A program made the translations under genes and the position numbers. From Phyllostachys edulis (taxonomy: Eukaryota > Streptophyta > Magnoliopsida > Poales > Poaceae): a stretch of DNA of 64,000 nt. Location: positions 20,193,022 through 20,257,021 of the forward strand of contig CM070563.1 of assembly GCA_036346405.1 (NCBI GenBank), given 5' to 3'. Each line of letters begins with the position of its first letter. Positions within the stretch are counted from its first letter, which is position 1. Shown here in pieces: positions 36,201 through 46,983 of this stretch. Below the pieces are notes generated by a model that ran no database searches, was not told the origin of the DNA, and saw only the letters and a list, made by a program, of their open reading frames with translations.

Positions 36201-37849
36201 GGTCATCCATGCCATAGTCTCCCATGCTTGGGGAAAGCCGACGAGCATGGATGGGAGAGACGGGAGGAGGACTAGGAGCGGCGGAGATTGAGCGGCGTGA
36301 GATCGAAGGCCTCTCCTCGCTCGCTGCTGCGGCTACGACTTCTCGATAGCACAAGACTACCGAAGCCCGCCGCCTCCCTCCGGGTTTAATGCTTCGACTC
36401 CTTGGTAGCATGCTTTCTATTTAATAGAGCACTAGAGCAAAGAGAGAATTAGTAGAGCAAAAGAGAAGCCGGGTTTCGTGTGGAGAAGAAATATGCAAGA
36501 GATAATAACTAGAGCAAAAGAAGAGTTGAGTTTCGTAGAGAAGAAATGAATAACAGAGAATCGGTAGAGCACAAGAGAAAAGCTTCGTGGTTAACGAATG
36601 AGCCGCAGACTAGAGTTTTTATAGGCATATTCGCGATAGTGTCAAAGAGAAAAATATTGCCGCTGTGTTGCCCGCTATGCTTCCTCTTATCATATCTTAT
36701 CACATCAAAATAACATCCTATCTTGTCTAACGAAGAGCCGCTGTCGGTATCCGTTGTCTCTCGGTCGCCGCAGAATTTTGTCTCGAGCACGCTTAGCTAG
36801 ACTTTTTGGCCGTGTCTTGTTTTGTCAAATCACCGAGTCCATCCATGAGACCATGACCATACGCCGCCCATACCAACCGCAGCTTCACAAGGTCGCTTGG
36901 ATGCTTTTGTCAACACCAAGAGATGAGGCCATGAGATAATACTAAGACGATCCCCATCTCCCATTCTCATTTCTCCCCAATCCGCCAATCCGGCCATCCT
37001 CATCCCCATCTCCCTGCCTCCCCATCCGCAAAGATCCCCTGCCTCCCCATCCCCACCGCCGCCCAGGCGCCCCCATCTCCCCACCGCCTTGCCCCTGAGG
37101 CCCGGAGCCTCGACCTCTCTCCCCATCTCCCACTGGCCATCACATGGCTGCCCGCTTCACCAGCCAATGCCCCGTTCCCCACCCCCTCTGCCCCTCGACC
37201 CCTTCTCCCCATCGCCGCCCCGAGGTCTCAAGGCTACCGCAGACGCCGCGACGGGGCTTGGCACGCGGCGTCTGCGGCCTGGCGCGTCAGCGTCTGGGGG
37301 TTATGCGCGCGCGCGTTGAGCGGGCTTCCAAACCCCAAATAACAGCGCGGCGAAGCGAGCGGGTTTTTGGCGGCGGCGGGGCCATGGCGGCCGCTGGCTG
37401 GGTGATGGGCGCCGCCGACGCTTCTCCTCGCTGATTTCGCGGATCTGCTTGATTTTTTTTTCTTGAAAATGATACTCCGCCAGTGATTTGTATATGCGTA
37501 GTTGCAAAAAACCGTATATGCGTAGTTTGATGTCGAGTACATTCGCTCGTCGTGGGTTTTGTTCTTGTTCGCGTCATGACCGGCGGGTTGCGACGCGGAC
37601 GAGGGCTTGGCACGCCGTCGTCTTGCGCAGCCGTGCCAGCAGCGTCGCAGCCGCGCTGCCCGGCCCGCCGAGCACGCCCAACTCCCCTGCCGTCGCCGTC
37701 CGCCTGTCGTGTCTTCGTCCTCAGTTCGCAGACGGCCCGCCGTCTGTCAGCGTGCGCCGCCCGCCCATTACGTGGGCGTGCGTGCCGTGTATGGGCTGGG
37801 CCGTGCTTGCCGCTTCAGGCCGCCCGAAAAGCCCGCCCATCTCCTGTGT
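33221..37849 (-). repeat. Arm R of the inverted duplication
   Basis: Reverse complement of arm L with the same order of parts: AT-rich flank (33340-34150), transposase (34200-36270, minus), CT-rich leader and TATA (36420-36640), GC-rich outer part (36950-37840). It ends against the Copia LTR at 37849. It has no distal copy of segment A. Confidence 0.8.
34200..36270 (-). pseudogene. hAT transposase, arm R copy
   Basis: On the minus strand the N-terminus reads MGDYGMDDRHMGDAEGSEEY (about 36225), and a better preserved BED finger follows (LWKHMTGREIRDGQ, CNYCKAQLSCSSGGGAGHLS, HYKACLKK; 36060-35930) with its CX2C and H-x-C ligands present. The conserved PFYKATKSLSGIYYPTSYL to LDPTKKLAG block is at 34740-34999. 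The dimerisation region (34400-34200) is frameshifted where arm L keeps SSEATFSMVG. Thus the two arms preserve different ends of the same protein. Neither is functional. Confidence 0.8.
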
Positions 37850-38119
37850 CTCGCTGTCCTCAAGATGCAAAGAAAACAAAGACTCTTTGTTCCCTTCACG
37901 TGACGCCTCCCTGGCTAGCAAAAAATTGCTCGTAGTAGCCCTCTAGTCTTTACGTGATGTAGGCAGCCTGCCTGTCCTCGCCTCGGTTGTTCCTTCCTAC
38001 AGATAAAACCCGAGATGCCGAGGCTAGTGCGAAACAAAGAACGAAACAGGACTTGGATACTACAACTAAAATAGAAACAGAAAGCTAGCAAAAATAACAA
38101 AATAAGATTAACTCTAACA

Positions 38120-38134
38120 ATTACCCCCTTAATC
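38120..38134 (-). other. Polypurine tract of pol-deleted Copia
   Basis: On the minus strand ATTAAGGGGGTAAT abuts the LTR start TGTTAGAG at 38119. Position and composition fit a polypurine tract. Confidence 0.75.
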
Positions 38135-38655
38135 TTGTTTCTTTACCTTGATCACACCAATCAATTATTTTCATTTGAACTTCCAAGTCTTCCTCTTTAC
38201 TCAGATTCCGCTTGGCCTGCTCCTTCCTGGCCGACACTGCCCTACCGCCAAGACTTGCTCCATCTTGAGCCATGCACAAACCTATACTTGCCGCGTCTCG
38301 CACCTGGACTGAACTCGTCCTTCCTTTCACGCCCATCTGGGCTAGAGCATCTGCTCCCACGACTGCTTGGGCTTCATCATTACCTGAGCCTCTCGCTCCT
38401 CTCTTGGACCAAGTCTGCCCACTTTCCTATGTACATCTTAGCTGAGGCTACACTGCTTCTCCCTCCTGCGTCAACTTCGCGTACGCCACGCCCTCCATGT
38501 GCGTGGGACTCGTCGCCCCCTGCAGTGTCTTGTGCGCCTTGCTGCGCACTATTTGGACCTCCCAAGGCTCCGCTTGCTGCGTCTCCTGCGCCAACTGCAT
38601 GCCACTCCTGGGTCCCGCCATATTCTGGTTTAATACTCCAGTTCCACTCTGGTTC
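38135..38655 (-). other. Residual internal sequence of pol-deleted Copia
   Basis: This is the only internal DNA between the protease region and the polypurine tract. Minus-strand frames (for example around SAKMYIGKWADLVQERSERL) look like the variable hinge between integrase and reverse transcriptase of Copia elements, but no catalytic motif is present. A deletion of most of pol explains this. Confidence 0.4.
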
Positions 38656-40143
38656 CTACAGACTGTCCTTCACACAAACCGGCTTAAAAGTTTTCGGGGA
38701 AATTTTGTACAATCGGTTTGGAGATCTTTTCACCTTTATCAACAAACCTTTGTTCTTGTCATAGACACGCAAGAACTCATCCTGCAGCACCACCCTGCAC
38801 CCCCGTTCCGCCAACTGCCCGAGACTGAGTATGTTGTTACACAGACTTGGCATAAAATAAATTTCAGTCAGCATCATCTGATCGCCGTTTTTGCATTGCA
38901 ATAGTATTGATCCTTTGCCTCTTATTTTCACCGTGGAGCCATCGTCAAACTTGATTTTTCCCGAAATCTTCTCGTCAAGCTTATGGAACATGGATCGATT
39001 TCCCGTCATGTGATTGCTTGCTCCATTGTCCAAGTACCACTCATCAGTAAGATCATGGCTGCATCCTTTTGTGCGTAGTTTAGGAACTACATTCTCCTCG
39101 TTCAACATCACCATAACCGACACTTGTTTGACACATAAGGAGAGAAGTAGGGTAGGATCGACGTTATCTTCACAGACTCGGTTGAGGTTTACCTTCTCGT
39201 TCTTCTTCTTATTTCGGCAATCCGAGGCGTAGTGTCCATACTTGTCGCAGTTGAAGCACTTTATGTGGCTGCGACACTCCGATGCGTAGTAACCAAATTC
39301 TTCACATTTAAAACACTTGATATATGACTTATCACATAATTTGTCACCACCGCCTTGCCCAACCCTGTCTCCACGTCCTCCTCTGCTGCCTTGGCTATCA
39401 CCAGATTTCTTGCCTTGAGTAGACATTGCCTTCTATTGAGAACGAGATAGCAGCAACTATTCACCTTCTTCTTCTTTGCGATGTCGTCTCCCCTTTAAAC
39501 TTTCCTCGAATGCCCGCAGACGCCCTAGTGCCTCAGTTAGAGGCATAGATGACACATCTCTTCATTGTTCAATTGTGCCGATTATTGGGAGGAATGTGTC
39601 GGGAGCGGCACTAAACAATTTCTCCACAACGATTGTGTCCTTTAGTTCTGTCCCAAGGGAACGGATTTCACCCACCATGCTAGTGAGCTTCTGGGAGAAT
39701 TCAACAATACTTTCAGAATCCTGCATGATCAAACGATCAAATTGTTGTTTCAACACCTGTACCCTTGCCTTCTTAACACGATCTTCGCCAACTCGCATAT
39801 CCCGGATAGCCTCCCATGCTTCCTTTGCTGATTCTTTGTCTGGAATTGCCATCATTACATCATCTGGCACAGCTTGAGAGATTACAGCCAAAGCGCCCTG
39901 ATCCTTTTCTTCTTTGACCAGAGTCTCTCCTTCTATTGTCGCCCATACACCAAGAGCATGTAGGATAATCTTCATCTTTATAGCCCATAGTCCATAATTA
40001 GTATCATTAAGTAACGGGTACTGAATTGGTATAGAAACTCCTTTTGAAATGAAAATTTCTTTTGACGACGACTCTACTGCAGCTGCTTCTTCTTTTAGCT
40101 GCAGTCCTTTCTCCGGTAATTGATCCTCTGCCATAGCTGACAA
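38656..40143 (-). pseudogene. Copia gag and protease
   Basis: Gag begins MSAMAEDQLPEKGLQLKEE at 40143 and holds the phrase YPLLNDTNYGLWAIKMKII. A stop follows TIEQ (39562), then reading continues to two zinc knuckles (CFKCEEFGYYASEC and CFNCDKYGHYASDC, 39330-39225) and a protease (WYLDNGASNHMTGNRSMF near 39030, with Asn where Ser/Thr is usual in the active-site D-S/T-G-A). It ends after KISPKTFKPVCVKDSL at 38656. Two more stops lie between 39426 and 39480. The two-knuckle arrangement and the gag wording resemble the Tork/Ale-like gag seen in many plant Copia elements; the lineage is uncertain. Confidence 0.8.
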
Positions 40144-40151
40144 AGCCTAAA

Positions 40152-40162
40152 CTCTGATACCA
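40152..40162 (-). other. Primer binding site of pol-deleted Copia
   Basis: CTCTGATACCA on the plus strand reads TGGTATCAGAG on the minus strand, two bases from the LTR at 40165. It marks the right LTR as the 5' LTR. Confidence 0.9.
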
Positions 40163-40164
40163 AT

Positions 40165-40793
40165 TGTTAGAATTTTTCTTTGATTCTTCACTCTGGCAGT
40201 GCTTTGGTTTGTCCAGAGAAAAGAAATCACACGGAACCGTTTCTTCCAGAGAAAAATGCAGCTCTGTCCTTTGGCCCTTTACGCTACTGTTCCTCTGTGG
40301 GACCCACTGTCCCTGCCTTCGATACGACTCGCACGAAGTAGTCGCTGTCCTCAAGATGTAGCAAAACAACACCTCCCCGTTCCCTTCACGTGACACCTCC
40401 CTGGCTAGCAAAAAATTGCTTGTAGTAGCCCTCTAGTCTTTACGTGATGTAGGCAGCTTGCCTGTCCTTGCCTCGGTTGTTCCTTCCCGCAGATAAAACG
40501 CGAGACGCCGAGGCTAGCCTGAAACAAAGAACGACGCAGAGAACATGATTTCTATTCGGGAGCAGTGCTCCTCTTTTTTTTTGTCTTTTTATTTTTTTTC
40601 TCAACCGACACTTCACATTCTTACAAGATATTAGCCCAGCCTTTTATACACATGCAAATACCAGGCCGTAGCTAGGTGACACACGCACATGAAACCGACT
40701 CTGACTCCAGAAACTCAACCAAAATAGGACTCGGATAATACAACTAAAATAGAAACGGAAAGCTAGCAAAAATAACAAAACAAGATTCTAACA
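40165..40793 (-). repeat. Right (5') LTR of pol-deleted Copia
   Basis: On the minus strand it runs from TGTTAGAATCTTG to AAATTCTAACA (629 bp), uninterrupted. It gives the reference for recognising the broken left LTR. A poly-T-rich stretch (40570-40600) and TTTTATACACATG (40652) may belong to its promoter region. Confidence 0.9.
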
Positions 40794-41600
40794 CAGGCAA
40801 TGCTCATGACGAAGCCACCGGCGAGCCAGGCCAGGAGGAAACAGGTTGGTTGGGCGGTGGTGTTGGTGGTGAGGAAGGTGAGGAGGCGCCGGCGAGGCTG
40901 CTGACGACGAGGAGAGGGAGGGGTGGGTTCTTGGAGGAGGCGTGGCTCCAGAGGCAGGATAGGAAGAGCGGGGCAAGGGTGGCCACGTTGACCGCGGTCG
41001 GCTTGCTCCACCGCTCCTTGCTCGAGTCCGGGATTGTCAGATGTCGCGGCCGAGACAAAGGCAGCTCCAGCACGCGCAACGCCGACCAGAGCGCGCTCCT
41101 CTTCTTCTTTGTGGTGTCGTCGGCATTGGCGTAGTATTACAGGAGAGGTGCGGTCTCAGAGAGCAGTGGTTCTTGGTCGGTGTAAAAGTTTGTATCTGCG
41201 ACGTTGTAGAGCTCCGACGAGGCGGCGGTGTGGCCTGCCTCTGCCTCTGCGTTGTGCGCTCTGCGAGTGCGACCGTGGGTGAAGGCGACGGTGAGGACGT
41301 AGACGAGGTAGAGGGAGGTGAAGGCGAGGGTGCCCCATATGTTGACCTCGCTTGCGGCCAGGACAACGGTCACGATGACGAGGGCGATGAGAAGGAAGGA
41401 CGCGTCCTGGAAAAAGATGGTCCTGTCGACGGCGACCCCACGGCCACCAAGGCAGAGAGCGATGATGCCGAGCTTGACCGAGGACATGAACAGCACACCG
41501 CCGAGCACGCCGTTGAGCCCCATGGCGATGGTCCCTCCCTTGCACCGGACGCCACCGAAGGCAAATGAGGCGATGACAGGGAAAACGATTTTGGCAAAAT
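40794..41600 (-). pseudogene. Cation/calcium exchanger, middle part
   Basis: From about 41600 leftward: IASFAFGGVRCKGGT, MGLNGVLGGVLFMSSVKLGI, FFQDASFLLIALVIVTVVLA, EVNIWGTLAFTSLYLVYVL, then the cytosolic loop (ALRVLELPLSRPRHLTIPDS) and LLAWLAGGFVMSIA at the Copia insertion. These are the last helices of the first exchanger repeat, the loop, and the start of the second repeat. Breaks: a TAA within the loop (41137), and a frame change with a small loss near 40880. The first roughly 150 residues, including the first GNGAPD motif, are missing; sequence beyond 41600 is unrelated. It continues at 26645. Confidence 0.85.
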
Positions 41601-42391
41601 TTCGGAGGTTACCGCTGATTTTCGATCTTATCGGTGTGAACCGGTAAGAAACAATGCCGGCCAAAAAAATTTGGCCTGATTTGAAATTCCCGGCCCGGCC
41701 CAATCGAGCACAACCTTCCTCATCCTATCCCCTCTCTCGCTCTGCCCTAACCCCGTACACATCTTGCGCTACAGCGATTTCGGCGGCACCTGCTTCGGAC
41801 TGAGCTGAGCTGCTAAGGCATGGTCGCGAGGACACGAGGCGAGGTCCATCCCTTCGGTGTCACCGACTGAGCCGCTGCCGTCTTCCCCGGCCGCGAGGTC
41901 TCTCTACGGTGCCTGCTGTCTCGGTGTCTCTGGGCGTGATGACCTTCGTCGGCAGCAGTGGCTTCGGTAGTGGGCCAGCGGCTCAGTCGGCGGTGCCGAC
42001 ACTCCGTGAGGTGAGCTCCTCTGCTCCTATTCCTGAGTCCTGCCTCCTCCTCCCCTTCTCCTCTCCCTATTCTCATCTTCTTGACCTCTTCTCCACTCGC
42101 TAGGGGCATCGGGCATGGACGGGGCTCCTGAGTCTCGACTCCCGACCTCCCGAGTCTGCAGCAGTGGTCGGGGCACAAATGGCCACGACAACATCCTGGA
42201 CACTGGTGGCGGAAGCAGCAGGGGTCGGGGCACATGGGTTGTCACAACGAGAACTGCTGCAATAGAGGACTTAGGTAAGTCCAGTGGATTTGGCTTTTGA
42301 TTGTTGTTCACTGCCACCCGGCGGATTACTCGTAGAGACACCCCAACTCTGTGGCGGCCAACTCTAAGGATTCCTCCTGAGGAGCTGCAAA
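41601..42391. other. Unassigned DNA upstream of exchanger fragment
   Basis: The stretch contains GGTTACCGCTGATTTTCG, GTGTGAACCGGTAAGAAAC and CCCGGCCCGGCCCAATCG, then GC-rich sequence with AGGTAAGTCCAG (42272), a donor-like site. It may be a promoter and leader of a decayed gene or part of an LTR. No protein domain is recognised on either strand. Confidence 0.3.
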
Positions 42392-42736
42392 CTAGGCAAG
42401 ATGCACCACAGTGGCGATGCGCTCTTCATCTGTAGATGGGTAACGTGCAGGAAGGTCCACTGCGGAGGCACGGGGATGATAGCGGAAGACGGTATCCTGA
42501 AGCTCGCGAGCGTAGATGTTGTAGATCCAAGAGATAGCAAGGCGTGAGGATTCTTGAACTCCTTCTGAAAAGGCCATCCTCCGAACAGAGATATTTAGAG
42601 GACGGCTGGCTTTAGTGTCCTTCCGAGCATAGATGGTTAAACGACAAAGTACCCCACAACTTCGGCCATTCACCACCCAGTCGGTGCCCTTGTACATCGG
42701 TTGATCGAATCCTCCGAGTACTTGCAAAGCTTCCAT
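42392..42736 (-). CDS. Hypothetical protein, probably transposon-derived
   Basis: An open frame of 114 codons starts MEALQVLGGFDQPMYKGTDW and includes a Tyr/Arg-rich stretch (IYARELQDTVFRYHPRAS) and PARYPSTDEERIATVVHLA. The composition looks protein-like rather than random, and the start lies in good context at the right end. I do not recognise the family. It could be an exon of a larger gene, since DEERIATVVHLA continues to a stop with little tail. It sits between an exchanger pseudogene and LTR-like DNA, so a transposon origin is the default. Confidence 0.3.
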   Translation of the reverse strand: MEALQVLGGFDQPMYKGTDWVVNGRSCGVLCRLTIYARKDTKASRPLNISVRRMAFSEGVQESSRLAISWIYNIYARELQDTVFRYHPRASAVDLPARYPSTDEERIATVVHLA

Positions 42737-45700
42737 AGTTACGCAGCAAGTCCTCCCTGGCGCTCACCATAGCTCTGGAAACGTGACATCTGCTAAGACA
42801 GACAACAGGGTAAGAACCAATTTAAAATAGCTGCGAGAGAAACAATTTCAGCAATAGTTGAGTCAAGAGAGACATAAGAGAAGTTAAGTAGTTCCATTAA
42901 TCTTGCAAGTTAATTTTGCTTTAGAAAATAGTTTGTGTACTCTAAAGACGACCGATCTAACTAAGGTCAAGACCTATAGTCAGTATGGCTCTGCTACTAC
43001 CTCTATCGGGACCCAAAAATGCAATTCTAGACCCTCTGTGTATAGTGCACTAGTCCAGGATCACGCTAGTGCACACAGTGTCAACATAGGTGAATATTGA
43101 TCCACACAAGACGAAAGAATAGAATAAACAAGTAATTTGAATAACAAATAATGGTTGTGACCTTAAGATCAAGTTTACATTTATTAAGCCTCACAGGGCT
43201 AGCAATAATTGAAATAAGTAGCAGCAGAACAAAATAAACTTAAGCGGAAACCCATCGATTCACCACAGGCAACTGACTGGGATCATGACCTAGCGATCGG
43301 CACCTTCGTAGAACTCCTCCTCAAAAGCGAGCGAAGACTCCTCCACTTCTATTGATTGATTATAACAAGTATGAGTATACAACCGTACTCGCAAGTCATA
43401 CCACAGAATGTAATGTATACATGATGGCTTATTCCAAAGGAATGGCTTCTGTGGTTCTTTTGCAGAAATGCAATATTTGCAATTGAATATGGATAATAGA
43501 TTAAAACATGATTCAAAACAAATAGACACTATTAATTTATTAATTGTTTTCACAAAGAATACAAAGCCTAAACAAATTATTCACACAGCTATATGACTTA
43601 GATCACACAGCTCCCTTCCCAAGTGTTTTATGAAAGTCTACCCCTCGTGTGAAATCCCTGAGCATGTCCATGACCACGGATGCGGCTATTCGAATAGTTT
43701 TGTTTAACACTCTACAGATGTTGTACACTTTACCCATACGATATAACCAATGTAGCTAGCACTAATCATAACAAAATGTTTCAGAAACTTCATCTCAGAC
43801 ATTGACACTGTTGATGTGTTTTACTGACGACGCTAATGCTCACATAGGAAATTAGCCCGTCGCACATCGTTGGACCTGAAGACGGCAAAGTACTCATAAA
43901 TATGAATCGTCATGGATACAGAAAAACACCTCCACCCTGGCACAAAGCGTAACCTACTTCCTGAGTAGTCAATGTCGAGACTCCATAACTTACTAAATTA
44001 GGCCCGTCCCATCAGTCATGTGATTCTATGAAAGGCCCAATTCAATAGAGCACAAAGTTAAGTCCTTAATTAACTAAAGCAACACTTCTAATTTCTAACT
44101 AAGTAACCATAATTCAAATCCTAAGCACTGAGCTCCACCATATCACAGAGTTTCCACCACTTGCCTCAGTCTAAATCTTCCCACCCTGTTGGTTAAGTGC
44201 AACACATGCCATCAACGAGTAATAGCACACAACGCACACAGTTTTATGCCAAAGTTCTATATTCACTTAATCAAATTCATATTTGCAACTCACATGAAAT
44301 GATGACCTGTTACATGGCTAAGCAATCTACTCGTATCTAACCAACCCATGTTGGTGCTACGATAATACCAACTAAATAATAACCAATCTAGAGTGACAAA
44401 AAAATTATGACATAACAATAGACAAGCTGGATATAAACAATTTGGATTAATAACTAAACCCAAAAGCATTTAAATAAATACTTAAAGTAAATGCATTAAT
44501 TTGAATCAAAGTAATTTTGAAAACTGGGTTTAATATGATCAAAGGTACAACTTGTCTTGGAATAGATCCTGATCTTCTTCAAAATTCCCCGAAGAATCAA
44601 CATTTACTCGTAAACAAAGCAAATAAACAAAATAAATAAATGACAAAGAGAAAACAAACTCCAAAATTAAATAAAAGTCTCAGTAAAATAGAGCTCAAAT
44701 TTAGATGAATTTATAAATTTGAATGGGGTCAATCGGAGTTTGGATAAAGAAGATATGGCCTTTGGAAGTTCTAAATCTAAAGAAAAACATAAATTGGAAT
44801 TTCTAGATTATTCCGAATTATTTTTCTATTGAAAAATCGGAATATGATGCAAGCTAACGTCAGCCTTGGGATTTTCCTAATTAAAATAAATCCGTAGAAA
44901 AGGCTCTAAGGCTGACAATGGGCCTACAGTCCATGGACCAGGTCCACACAACTGGTTCAAAGGTCCATGGGTGCATTGGTCTACGGAACAGTAATGCTGA
45001 CAGGGGGACCCACAAGTAAGCGGCTTGGTCTACGGTAGAACAGATCTACGGGATATGGTTTAGGGTTTAGATCTGACGCACCACGCAAGCGCTGACACGC
45101 ATGACACGTGTGCGACATGTAGGCCAAAGTGATGACGCGACTGATGCGGTGGCTGCATACGTGGATGTCACGTCAGCTCGACGGCGGCAAGGCTCAGGTC
45201 CCTATGGCTTCCGACGAACGGCGGGGCTTTGCTAGCGTTGAATGGTACTGGCGTGTAGAGGGGACTATTGCGTATCTACTAATGCACTCACTGGTGGCTG
45301 AAGTCGACGATGGTGGCCGTCGGCGAGGTTCAAGCAGAGAGGAAGCTTTGGTTTTGTCGGGAAGTCCCTTCGGCGGTGCTTTGACGGCGTGAAGAGGTGC
45401 TCGAGGTAGCCTAGGTGACAACGAAGACGATGGCGTGGTCGATGATGTCGGGGCGGCAACGGCGGCTGTGCAATTCTAGATCGAAGAGCTCCAACAACCA
45501 AACCCTAAAACCTAAATCGCGGCGGCGCTAGGGTTTTAGGAGGGGAACGGGGTGGGGATTCAAGATGAGAGGATGATGGTGATCCTAGGGGTTCTATTTA
45601 TAGGGCCCGAGTGTGCCGAATTTGGAAACGGCCAAATCGCACCGTTTTCGGACTCTTTTGTCCTTAGAGATAGAATACGATTTGGGATATAATTTTAACA

Positions 45701-46296
45701 GAAACGGATGTGGAAGAAATAATGATAAGATTCTAAGCGTTTCCAGAGAGATTCTAGTTGGAGATTGAATTTTACTAGACGAAGCTTCGAGAAGAAGCAA
45801 TGGCAGACGCAACGAAGCACAGCGCGGCGAAGAAAGCTACAGGAGGAGAACGACGCACGTGGGCCCACCTAGAAAAGGGAAGTGGCGAAGCAAGAGTCAT
45901 TTGTGCTGATTAAGTAGGTCGCAAGCAATGGGTGGGAAGAAAAAGGAAATTGGCTGAGTCCAAGGAGATTCAGCCCAAGGTTATTTCTGAGATTTTAAAT
46001 ACTTTTTCTAATTTAGAAAATACAGAAAAATGCAAATTTCAACTAGAAAATAGTAAATAAACTCGGAAAAAATTCTAGAAAAATGTAGAAAATATATCCA
46101 AGCACATAGAATCTAAATAAAATAGTTTTGACAATAATTGAAGTTGGGATTAATCATATTAAATTGTTTTATTACTGAAATCCATATTAAACTTTAATTA
46201 ACTTCAGATAAAATCTCTTGGGTGAAATTTCCAACTACTAAACTTTTCAAAAGATTTTTAAAGCATAGAAAATTGGGATGTTACAATGGAGCTTAC
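42737..46296 (-). mobile_element. Long-LTR remnant, minus orientation
   Basis: On the minus strand it starts TGTAACATCCCAATTTTC at 46296. Segments resemble the LTR at 7547-9454 in layout: a TTTATTAAGCCTCACAGGGC stretch near 43180 and TATGAGTATACAACCGTACTC near 43370 parallel TTTATTACATAAG and AATGAGTACAACTACCGTAC near 7660 and 7890. A TATAAATAG promoter lies on the minus strand at 45594-45602, followed by a GC-rich block (45100-45560). I find no primer binding site or left terminus, so this is a solo or truncated LTR. No gene is supported in the 3.5 kb. Confidence 0.5.
45594..45602 (-). promoter_or_regulatory. TATA box of the long-LTR remnant
   Basis: TATAAATAG on the minus strand, within CCCTATAAATAGAACCCC, lies about 700 bp inside the LTR start, and GC-rich sequence follows. 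This is a typical plant TATA context. Confidence 0.55.
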
Positions 46297-46983
46297 CAGT
46301 TATTCCAAAGAGCTGGTCTCGAAGAGATAGTTGCATTAAGATGTGACTACAATGAGGAGTTAATTCAATAGTTTTATGCTACTGTTTATGTGTCTCCAAA
46401 ATTCAACAAATTGATATGGATGACTGGGACTCAGAGATTGCAAGCTTCCAAAGCTAACTTCGAGCAAGCTCTAAGGACATACTCAGGAACACAATAGAAG
46501 ATCTATGACAGAGGAGCACTCAAAATCCAAGCTTGGCGTCAATTCTATGATGAAAATGTGAATTTTGTACCTGAAAGAATTGGAGGCCTTCTCCCTTTGC
46601 CAAGCTTGATCAATCGCATCATCAATCACAATTTCTTTCCCAAGAGTGGAAAATTTGATGCCATTCGAGGACATGCCTGGAACATCATCGAGCATATCAT
46701 GGATGGCAGAAAGTTTGATGTTATTGATCTCATCATCAGAGAAATTGGATCTTCCAAGAATGGTAGGATCAAAAGAATTTATTTTTGCTCCTTATATCAT
46801 GGCTCTCATCATGAGGAAGATTCAATTCCGAGGAGGACGTCCAGGTGTTCACAAGCCCTATAAGCCAAGGGATGGCGATCCAATTCCTATAACAATTCCC
46901 CCACAAGTTTACCCTTTCTCAGATTTACTTAGTAGTTTTGGAGCTTTGCAACTCTCAACAAAGATTGGAAGATGCTTAGACTG
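46297..46983 (+). pseudogene. SIRE-type extra ORF, second copy, 5' truncated
   Basis: The frame enters at GAYQLFQRAGLEEIVAL and continues FYATVYVSPKFNKLIWMTG, INHNFFPKSGKFDAIRGHAW, DVIDLIIREIGSSKNGRIKR, APYIMALIMRKIQFRGG. It matches the 11905-12757 protein over its length, with many conservative changes. Two TAG stops interrupt (in LIQ*FYA and GTQ*KIY) and there is one frame change near 46788. The 5' part was removed where the long-LTR remnant ends at 46296. It belongs to the element whose 3' LTR starts at 47749. Its function in the element is unknown; I infer conservation of the central block. Confidence 0.7.

Larger units (their letters stand above)
27232..37849. mobile_element. 10.6 kb hAT-derived inverted duplication
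   Basis: The insertion interrupts the left Copia LTR between GCGAAGTCG and TCGCTGTCC. Reading left to right: segment A' (27232-27897), arm L (27898-32566), segment A (32567-33220, the reverse complement of A'), and arm R (33221-37849, the reverse complement of arm L). Each arm holds a decayed hAT transposase, and the arms diverge by scattered substitutions and indels. Arm L with A' and A looks like a transposon with long terminal inverted repeats; arm R shares A and lacks a distal copy. The target duplication is not clean, so the insertion mechanism is open. Confidence 0.75.
26646..38119 (-). repeat. Left (3') LTR of Copia, in pieces
   Basis: The pieces 26646-26650, 27060-27231 and 37850-38119 align in order with the right LTR at 40165-40793. 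The last piece ends ATAAGATTAACTCTAACA. The left copy also lacks about 185 bp that correspond to 40540-40725. Adding the pieces and that gap gives the right LTR's length. Confidence 0.8.
26646..40793 (-). mobile_element. Pol-deleted Copia element inside the exchanger gene
   Basis: The element is bounded by CAGGC at 26641-26645 and 40794-40798. The right LTR is 629 bp, and the internal region is only 2.0 kb (38120-40164), with gag and protease but no integrase, reverse transcriptase or RNase H. The left LTR is recognisable in pieces: TGATA at 26646, then two MITEs, 27060-27231, a 10.6 kb inverted-repeat insertion, and 37850-38119. Without its own polymerase it would need proteins from another element. 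The length of 14.1 kb is mostly later insertions. Confidence 0.85.

Noticed and set aside
35834..36275. Plus-strand frames opposite the arm R transposase
   Set aside because: They are the antisense of the BED-finger region. The minus-strand reading carries the recognisable motifs.
42737..43140. Left terminus and target duplication of the long-LTR remnant
   Set aside because: I searched for a TGTAAC-like or CA-ending border with ATGGA beside it and found none, so the left limit is only approximate.
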